Of a stretch of 50,494 nucleotides of DNA, positions 44,808 through 50,494 are shown piece by piece. The position numbers and the translations under genes are program-made. The first letter of the stretch is position 1. Each line of letters starts with the position of its first letter. Origin of the DNA: a virus; IMG/VR virus record IMGVR_UViG_3300020020_000046, positions 1 to 50,494 of that record; one strand, written 5' to 3'. Below the pieces are notes generated by a model. It made no database searches. It worked only from the letters and a program-made list of their open reading frames with translations, and was not told the origin of the DNA.

Positions 44808-47800
44808 TCAGCCGCCGGGGATCGTCGTCAAGGTCTCCGTCGGCAGCTCGTACTCGGCCTCACCCATGACGCGCTGGTTCTCGGCGTCGATCTCCGACGT
44901 GACCGGCGCCTCGGGCTTCTTGCGACCGATGGTGATGGACTGCGGGAAGAACGACTGCAGCTGCTCCTTGGCCCCCTCGGGCAGCCCCTCGAGCAGCCCG
45001 CCGGCCTTGGTCTGCTCGGCGATGAGCCGCGGCACGAGCGACAGGTTCGTGTAGATGGGCCCCACGCCGAAGATGCCCTGGCTGCGCTCGTAGTCGGGGT
45101 ACAGCATCATCCGGGTCCACGGCGACATGCTCACGCCGAGCTCGGTCGGAATGATCGGCAGCAGCATCCCGGCGATGAAATAGAGCGTCTTGTTCGCGGC
45201 GAACCCCGCCCGGTAGCGCTCGTCGGCCACCCAGCGGCGGCGATGCTCGTCGTAGACGTGCTGGAACGCGCCAGCGACCGACGCGCCGGTGTCGACGCCC
45301 GCGGCCTCCTCGAACATGAACCGGGCCAACCACTTCGTGGCCTTGATCTGGTAGCTGATCGGCCAGAACAGCAGGGGGTGGTTCGCGAGGCGCTGGATGT
45401 TGCTCCGGTTCTCCTGCCCGAAGAAGGTCGCCGTGAGGTTGTGGAACAGGTCGGCGTTGACCGCCGCCAGCCGGTCCAGCAACCCGGCCATCGCCGGATC
45501 GGCCGTCCGAGCGAGCTCCGCGTCGATCGCCGGGTGCGCGCTGTAGCGGCGAGCCTTGACGAACTCGCCGAACGTCGTCTCGTCGATGACCCCGTCGCGC
45601 AGCCAGCGCCCGAAGAACGCCTCGGCCTCGCCCACCGTGGCGAACTCCTTGGTCCCGCGCTCGAGCAGCTGCCAGTCGCGGTCGAGCCGGTCGAGGAACG
45701 CCCCGACGTCGCCGCCATCGCTCTCATCGACCATCCGGCGCAGGCCAGGCTCCTCGCGCATCATCGTCTTGACGATCTCGCGGAACGGGCGGCGCTGCTC
45801 GCGCGACAGCTCGGCGGTCATGTAGCGGTGGCGGACCGCGGTGCCTTGCTCGAGGTCGGTCACGTTGGCCCAATGGGCGTACTCGCGGAAGGCGAGCTGC
45901 TGGGCATCGATCCCAAACGCGAGCGGCTGCGAGGTCGACTCGGTCAGCTCGGCCCGGTCGGCGGAGCGCAGCAGCTTGCCCGACTTGCGCGCGACCGACG
46001 CCTCGAGGACCGGGCCCACGCCGCCCCGCGGCAGGGTCAGCATCAGCGGCTCGATCGCCTCGAGGGCCAGCCAGCGGATGTCGGCCAGGAACCGGACGGC
46101 GTGATAGAGCACGGTCATGTAGCGCCCGGTGCCCTCGCCGAGATCGGCGGCCTTGCCGTACAGCACCTCGAGCTTGCGCGAGATCGGCAGGTCGCTCTTG
46201 AGGACGAACTGGCGAACGCGGTTGTCGGCGCGCCGCCACAGCTTCGCCGGGCTGGTGCCGTTGGCGGCGATCTCCGTCCGCCATTGCGGGACGTTCTCGC
46301 CGTAGACCTCCTTCATCGCGTTGTCGAACATCCGGTTGAGGTTCTCGGGCCCCATGAGCGCGATCCGGCGGTACAGCATCTTGCCCGCGACCTGCACCGC
46401 CTCCTGATGCTCGCGCCACAGCTCGAACGAGCGATCGACGACCTTGCCGACCCGGTCGAGCTCACCGATGTCGACGCCCGCCTCGTCGACGTACTTCGCG
46501 ATCTCATCGCCGAAGCGAGCGACCGCCTGGGCCCTGATCTGCTGCTCCGGTCGCGGCCCGGCGATCGTGTCGAGAATCCTCGCGATGCGGCTGTTGCCGA
46601 CGCGCCGCGGGATGTCCTCCATGCGCCCGACCTGCAGCTCCTCGGTCAGCCCCGGGACGAGGTCGCCGGCGAAGCGATCGCGCCACAGGATGCGCGGCGC
46701 CAGCGACGTGCCCGCCGGGCCCTTGGGCGGCTTGGCCAGCACGTACTGCGCACCGAGGAAGCCCTCGATGACCGGCAGGTCCGGGTCGACCTTCACGACC
46801 TCGGCGAGATCGTCCATGACGACCTTGATCCGGTCCTGCAGACCCTCCGCGTCAAAGTCGTTGACCGGCGTGCCGAGCTTGGCCGCGAAGCGGCTCTGCG
46901 CCCGGACGCCCTTGCGCGTGATGGCCTCCTCGAGCGTTCCGTTGGCCAGGCGCATGAGGTGGGTCCGCAGCTGCATCGCCTCGGGCGGCGTGAGCCCGAT
47001 GCCGGTGGTCGGGTCGGCGTACACGCCCCGGTCGATGCTCTCGATGGCATCCATGACCGACGCGAGCCCGGTCGGCTCAACGCTGCCGATGGCCCCGGCC
47101 AGCTGGTCGACGTCGGAGCCGCGCATCAACCGATCCCACATGCCCCGCGTCTCGTCGTCGGGGAACACGCTGGCGCGCTCCTCGATGGCCGGCTGGGCGG
47201 TACGCGCCTCCTCGACGGCGGCGCGGGCAGCCTCGACGTCGGCGAGCGCCTGCAGACGATTCTGCTCGATGCGCTCGGCCATGACGCGAGCGTCGGGGGC
47301 GTGGACCTCGTACACGCGGCGCTGTCCATCCTCGACCGCAGGCGCCCCGACGGCCCGCCTGACGGCTCGGTTCACCGTCGGGTTGTCTCCGACGATGACG
47401 GTGTGCTCGGCCGCAGCCATCGCCTCGGTCACGGCCGGCACGTCGACGTCGAACGCCACGTCCGGCCCGACGTCCTCGGCGAGCTGCTCGCGAGTCAACG
47501 GCTTCTGCGGCTTGGGCTTGATGACCTTGGCCTTGCGCTTCGCCAGCCAGGCGTCCGTCTCGGCGCGCGTCGCCTGATCAGCCTCGACCCGGGCCCGGAG
47601 CACCGCGAGCTCGGCGGTGTCCTTGGCCGTCGGCGCGAACCGCTTGCGCAGCCCCTCGAGCTGGGTCTCCCACCCGCTCGGGTGGTCGTTGGTGAGACGC
47701 ATGTTGAGCTTGCCCGCCGCGTTCCGCCGGAACCCGCCGCCGAGGGCATCGAGGAACAGCAGCTCGGCGGGCGTCGCCGATCCGTCGTTGGCCGACTCAA

Positions 47801-50494
47801 GCAGCGCCCGGAAGAAGTCATGCTGCTCGGGCGTGAACGGCGTCCAGTTCTCGTAGGGCGGCTCGGCGTAGGTGTTCTTGAACGTACCCCACGTGTCGGC
47901 GATGTCGCGGACCTCGGCCTCGAACGCCGGGTAGTCGACCCTGGCGCCCTCGTCGATCGCGTCGAACGCCGGGTCGCCCTGCTGCACGAGCGGGTCGTTG
48001 TCTGCGGTGCGCCGCACGACCTCCGCGTCGACCTCGTCTGCCGCGAGCGGCTGCGACATCCGTGCAGGGCCCTCCGTGGTGCCGATGACCGACTCGCTGA
48101 TGGCCGTGCCGAGCGGCACGTCGTAGGGCGCCTCGGTGCTGGGGAAGTAGTCGATCTCGGCCTTGCCGGTCGCGACGCGCTGGATGTTCCACGCCCGGAC
48201 GCCCTCGTTGAGCATCCCCGTGTAGTCGCGCTCGGGGATATCGGCGAACATGAGCTCCTGCCCACGCGCCGGCGCCTCGAGCGCGGCGTCGGCCGTGGCC
48301 CGCATGAACTCGCGGACCTCACGCTGCGTGGCGCTCTGCGCGAGCAGCTTGGCCAGGTGGGTCTGGACCGGGGTCAGGGTCATGCTGTCGAACGCCGTCA
48401 CGTTGTCGAGCGCCTGCAGAACGCCCTCCATGCTCAGGCCGGTCCCGCGCAGCTCGACGATGCGGGCCAGCGCCGGGGCGAGATCGTCGCCGAAGGTCAG
48501 GATGTCGGGCCCGATCGCGCCCTCCTCGGCACGCTCGTATGCCTTGATGACCTGCGCGGTCCCCTCGGCCAGTCCGTTGCTGATGCGCTTGATCTCCTCG
48601 CCCGCCTGCTCGGCCACCTGAAACACGACGATCCGCGCCGACTCGAACCCGGGCGAGGTGCGGTCGTCGGCGCGCAGCAGCTTCGAGATCAGGACCGCCT
48701 CGAGCAGATTGGCACCCTGCTCGTTGAGCCCGGTCTGCGGGTCGAAGTAGCGGCTGTGCATGTCGAGCGGCAGGCGACCGATCATGCGCGCCACGGCGCC
48801 CGTGTTGCCGGGGGCCCGGATGGCCGCCGCGAGGCTCTGCTCGGCGCCGACGTCGAACTCGCGGATGTCCGCCCGGGTCAACGCCGCGGCCACCGACGGG
48901 GCGAGGTCGGCGATCGGCATTTCGTTGAGCTGCCAGGCAAGCCGCTCCATCAGCGGCCCGTCGGCGTCGACGAGCTCGCGAACCAGCATCGGGCGGCCCA
49001 TCGCGTTGACGTCCTCCACGGCGATGCCATACTTGCCCGCCTCGGCCTGGATGCGGACCTTGTAGCGGCCGAACTGCTCGCCCGACGCGAGCCGCAGGGC
49101 CATCGTCCGGCCGTTGCCGGCGATGACCGCCCCGTCGGCGTTGACGATCGGCATACCCGACCCGCCCTCGGTCACGCCCACGAGCTTGTCGGGCTGGATG
49201 TCGGCCGCGTAGCGCTGGACCTGCTCGGCGCTCGACGCCCGCACGCCGCGGGCCCGGGGCTGCAGCTCGCGCGGGAACCCGGGCTCGTCGCTGGTCAGCA
49301 GGTCGGCCGCGTCGACGAGCACCACCCGCGACCGGATCGGCGTCCGGTTGTCGGCCGGATCAAGGAACGTGACATCCGTCGTCTGCGGGCCGACGTCGAC
49401 ACCCTCCTCGAACCCGTGCGAGGCTGGGTCGACCTTGCGCTCAGCGTACTGCGCTCGGCGCTCGAGCAGCGCGGCGTTGTCCGCCTCGAACTGGCGGCCC
49501 TGCGCCTCGACCTGGGCCTCGCGGACGCGCTGGGCCTCGGTGATCTGCTCGACGATGGGGAGCGGTGGCGGCTCGGCGCCGCGGCTGACCAGCTCCGCCT
49601 GCAGGACGCGCTGGGCCGCGATGGCGCCGTACTCCTGCCTCGCGATGGCGTCGGCGATCTCGTCGTCGGACCAGCCGCGAGCGAAATAGGCGAGCTGCTT
49701 GTAGCCCGCCTCGGCGTCCTGCACGGACCCGGGGTACTTGATGAGCTGGCCCTCGGCGTCGCGCGGGATGCCGCGCCGCTCGAGCTCGGCGTCGAGGAAC
49801 GGCTTGTCGTGCTTGGCCCGGGCGACGCGGTCGCGGAGGTCCTCGGTCTGCTTCTGCGTGAAGTCCCGCGCCGCGGCCTTGGCGCCCTCGATCGTCGAGT
49901 AGCGCCCCTTGCCGGGCGTGTCGAGCGGCGCCTGGCCACTCTGGTCCGCCTTGTTGAGCGCATCGGTCGTGTAGGTGTAGTACGCCGGCACGGCCGGGAT
50001 GACGCTCTCGCCCTCCGGCCGCATCGCGAGCTCCGGCTGGGCCTTGACCTTGACCACCTTGGGCTTGTAGTCGGGGACCGCGTCATCGTCGTAGCGCGCC
50101 AGCCCGTCGGCCCGGACAACGAGGTCGTGCAGGTTCGAGTCGGGCACCTGGTCGAGCCGATCGACGGGCAGGTGCTCCCAACTGTAGCCGCCCTGCAGCC
50201 GTTGCGCGTCGAGTGATGCGCTCTCCGCGAGCGCCTCGAACTCGCGGGGCGTCCATTGGCGCGCGAACCCGCGACTCGCACGCACCGGGCCGGGCTCGCC
50301 CACCGGGCCGCCGGGACGCTCAGGGCGCGACAGCGGCGCCGGGGCGGCCTCGGGCACCGCTGCAGGGGCTTCCGGGGCAACAGGGGCCATTTCTGACGGG
50401 CGTGGGGCCTCCTCACTGGCCGCCAACGCTTCGAGCTCGGCGACGGGCGGCTCCTGCTCCGCTACGTGCTGCTCGAGGAACTTGCGTCGAGCGG
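44808..50494 (-). CDS. C-terminal part of giant polyvalent protein, open at right edge
   Basis: The frame is open at the right edge; the TTG at 50426 is not a start, since the frame continues upstream and no ribosome site is present. Joined with 1-3830 it makes about 3,169 aa. Near joined residue 1,734 a motif GNGRTMALRLASGEQ follows 'IVNADGAVIAG', the ddrB-like ParB domain seen in polyvalent proteins of phages and conjugative elements. Long helical stretches follow. Near the C-terminus an aromatic 'LFWPISYQIKATKWLARFMF' and a hydrophobic segment FAANKTLYFIAGMLLPIIPT lie close together. Such proteins are thought to be injected and counter host defences. Function beyond the ParB-like domain is inferred. 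Confidence 0.9.
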   Translation of the reverse strand, partial: ARRKFLEQHVAEQEPPVAELEALAASEEAPRPSEMAPVAPEAPAAVPEAAPAPLSRPERPGGPVGEPGPVRASRGFARQWTPREFEALAESASLDAQRLQGGYSWEHLPVDRLDQVPDSNLHDLVVRADGLARYDDDAVPDYKPKVVKVKAQPELAMRPEGESVIPAVPAYYTYTTDALNKADQSGQAPLDTPGKGRYSTIEGAKAAARDFTQKQTEDLRDRVARAKHDKPFLDAELERRGIPRDAEGQLIKYPGSVQDAEAGYKQLAYFARGWSDDEIADAIARQEYGAIAAQRVLQAELVSRGAEPPPLPIVEQITEAQRVREAQVEAQGRQFEADNAALLERRAQYAERKVDPASHGFEEGVDVGPQTTDVTFLDPADNRTPIRSRVVLVDAADLLTSDEPGFPRELQPRARGVRASSAEQVQRYAADIQPDKLVGVTEGGSGMPIVNADGAVIAGNGRTMALRLASGEQFGRYKVRIQAEAGKYGIAVEDVNAMGRPMLVRELVDADGPLMERLAWQLNEMPIADLAPSVAAALTRADIREFDVGAEQSLAAAIRAPGNTGAVARMIGRLPLDMHSRYFDPQTGLNEQGANLLEAVLISKLLRADDRTSPGFESARIVVFQVAEQAGEEIKRISNGLAEGTAQVIKAYERAEEGAIGPDILTFGDDLAPALARIVELRGTGLSMEGVLQALDNVTAFDSMTLTPVQTHLAKLLAQSATQREVREFMRATADAALEAPARGQELMFADIPERDYTGMLNEGVRAWNIQRVATGKAEIDYFPSTEAPYDVPLGTAISESVIGTTEGPARMSQPLAADEVDAEVVRRTADNDPLVQQGDPAFDAIDEGARVDYPAFEAEVRDIADTWGTFKNTYAEPPYENWTPFTPEQHDFFRALLESANDGSATPAELLFLDALGGGFRRNAAGKLNMRLTNDHPSGWETQLEGLRKRFAPTAKDTAELAVLRARVEADQATRAETDAWLAKRKAKVIKPKPQKPLTREQLAEDVGPDVAFDVDVPAVTEAMAAAEHTVIVGDNPTVNRAVRRAVGAPAVEDGQRRVYEVHAPDARVMAERIEQNRLQALADVEAARAAVEEARTAQPAIEERASVFPDDETRGMWDRLMRGSDVDQLAGAIGSVEPTGLASVMDAIESIDRGVYADPTTGIGLTPPEAMQLRTHLMRLANGTLEEAITRKGVRAQSRFAAKLGTPVNDFDAEGLQDRIKVVMDDLAEVVKVDPDLPVIEGFLGAQYVLAKPPKGPAGTSLAPRILWRDRFAGDLVPGLTEELQVGRMEDIPRRVGNSRIARILDTIAGPRPEQQIRAQAVARFGDEIAKYVDEAGVDIGELDRVGKVVDRSFELWREHQEAVQVAGKMLYRRIALMGPENLNRMFDNAMKEVYGENVPQWRTEIAANGTSPAKLWRRADNRVRQFVLKSDLPISRKLEVLYGKAADLGEGTGRYMTVLYHAVRFLADIRWLALEAIEPLMLTLPRGGVGPVLEASVARKSGKLLRSADRAELTESTSQPLAFGIDAQQLAFREYAHWANVTDLEQGTAVRHRYMTAELSREQRRPFREIVKTMMREEPGLRRMVDESDGGDVGAFLDRLDRDWQLLERGTKEFATVGEAEAFFGRWLRDGVIDETTFGEFVKARRYSAHPAIDAELARTADPAMAGLLDRLAAVNADLFHNLTATFFGQENRSNIQRLANHPLLFWPISYQIKATKWLARFMFEEAAGVDTGASVAGAFQHVYDEHRRRWVADERYRAGFAANKTLYFIAGMLLPIIPTELGVSMSPWTRMMLYPDYERSQGIFGVGPIYTNLSLVPRLIAEQTKAGGLLEGLPEGAKEQLQSFFPQSITIGRKKPEAPVTSEIDAENQRVMGEAEYELPTETLTTIPGG

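Noticed and set aside
44631-50216. A 1,861-codon open frame on the plus strand
   Set aside because: It lies exactly antisense to the giant gene and is Leu/Arg/Glu/Val-rich with no start context or motif. Long antisense frames are expected in very GC-rich DNA when the real frame has G or C at third positions.
50424-50426. TTG at 50426 as start of the giant C-terminal frame
   Set aside because: No ribosome site precedes it, the frame is open upstream to the edge, and it fuses in phase with the left-edge frame.
44808-50494. N4-type virion RNA polymerase in the giant protein
   Set aside because: Size and place recall N4 gp50, but I could not find the polymerase motifs in the sequence; the ParB-like motif is the only recognisable element.
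1-50494. tRNA genes, rRNA genes, CRISPR arrays, insertion sequences
   Set aside because: I saw no cloverleaf with CCA end, no regular spaced repeats with unique spacers, and no transposase-like protein. A tRNA scan would be needed to exclude tRNAs fully.

Overview
The window looks like the complete, circularly permuted genome of a tailed bacteriophage of a high-GC bacterium. It carries a terminase, portal, scaffold, SU10-type major capsid protein, tail proteins, holin and endolysin. GC is very high, third codon positions are almost all G or C, and GTG and TTG starts are common. No rRNA, tRNA, CRISPR array, insertion sequence, integrase, DNA polymerase, helicase or primase was recognised. The host cannot be named from sequence alone; a high-GC actinobacterium or chloroflexote is plausible but is inference. 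The two window ends share the 7-mer CGAGCGG. Collapsing it fuses two open-ended reading frames in phase into one gene of about 3,169 codons, which would make a circle of 50,487 bp.

Layout. Genes on the minus strand from 22.1 kb down to base 1, and then from 50.5 kb down to 35.7 kb, form one late region read in this order: early small proteins and beta-rich virion-like proteins (22.1-18.1 kb); a terminator and promoter gap (17.8-18.1 kb); small coupled genes with a lambda-O-like initiator (17.8-13.7 kb); small and large terminase, portal and internal-virion-type proteins (13.7-3.8 kb); the giant polyvalent protein (3.8 kb to base 1, continuing at 50.5-44.8 kb); scaffold, capsid, decoration, connector, distal-tail, hub and fibre proteins (44.8-37.4 kb); then a lysis cassette behind its own promoter (37.4-35.7 kb). 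A second minus-strand operon (35.6-27.6 kb) holds a Spo11/TopoVI-A-like TOPRIM protein, a protein with a conserved DYGLIPGT motif, VRR-NUC and HNH nucleases and two secreted proteins, one with a CAP domain. A plus-strand operon (23.07-27.69 kb) holds small coupled genes, many with CxxC zinc motifs, and ends with an excisionase-like helix-turn-helix protein.

Control. A gene-free stretch of about 960 bp (22.11-23.07 kb) separates the divergent operons. It holds a promoter, a leader hairpin, a pyrimidine-rich tract, two 12-bp iteron-like repeats and two copies of a dyad, AGCGC-NN-GCGCT. A third dyad copy sits next to the promoter of the 35.6 kb operon. Seven tandem copies of the same 12-bp repeat, next to an AT-rich stretch, lie inside the initiator-like gene at 16.3 kb. 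That is the arrangement of the lambda origin inside gene O, and is the best origin candidate here. Almost every gene is joined to the next by ATGA, GTGA or TGATG, so operons appear to be translated as coupled chains.

Several genes are easy to miss: the GTG-started 5' part of the giant gene, and short coupled genes of 34-59 codons at 24136, 26569, 26739, 16192, 7168 and 30650. One locus (13.7-14.7 kb) has conflicting reading frames and remains unresolved.
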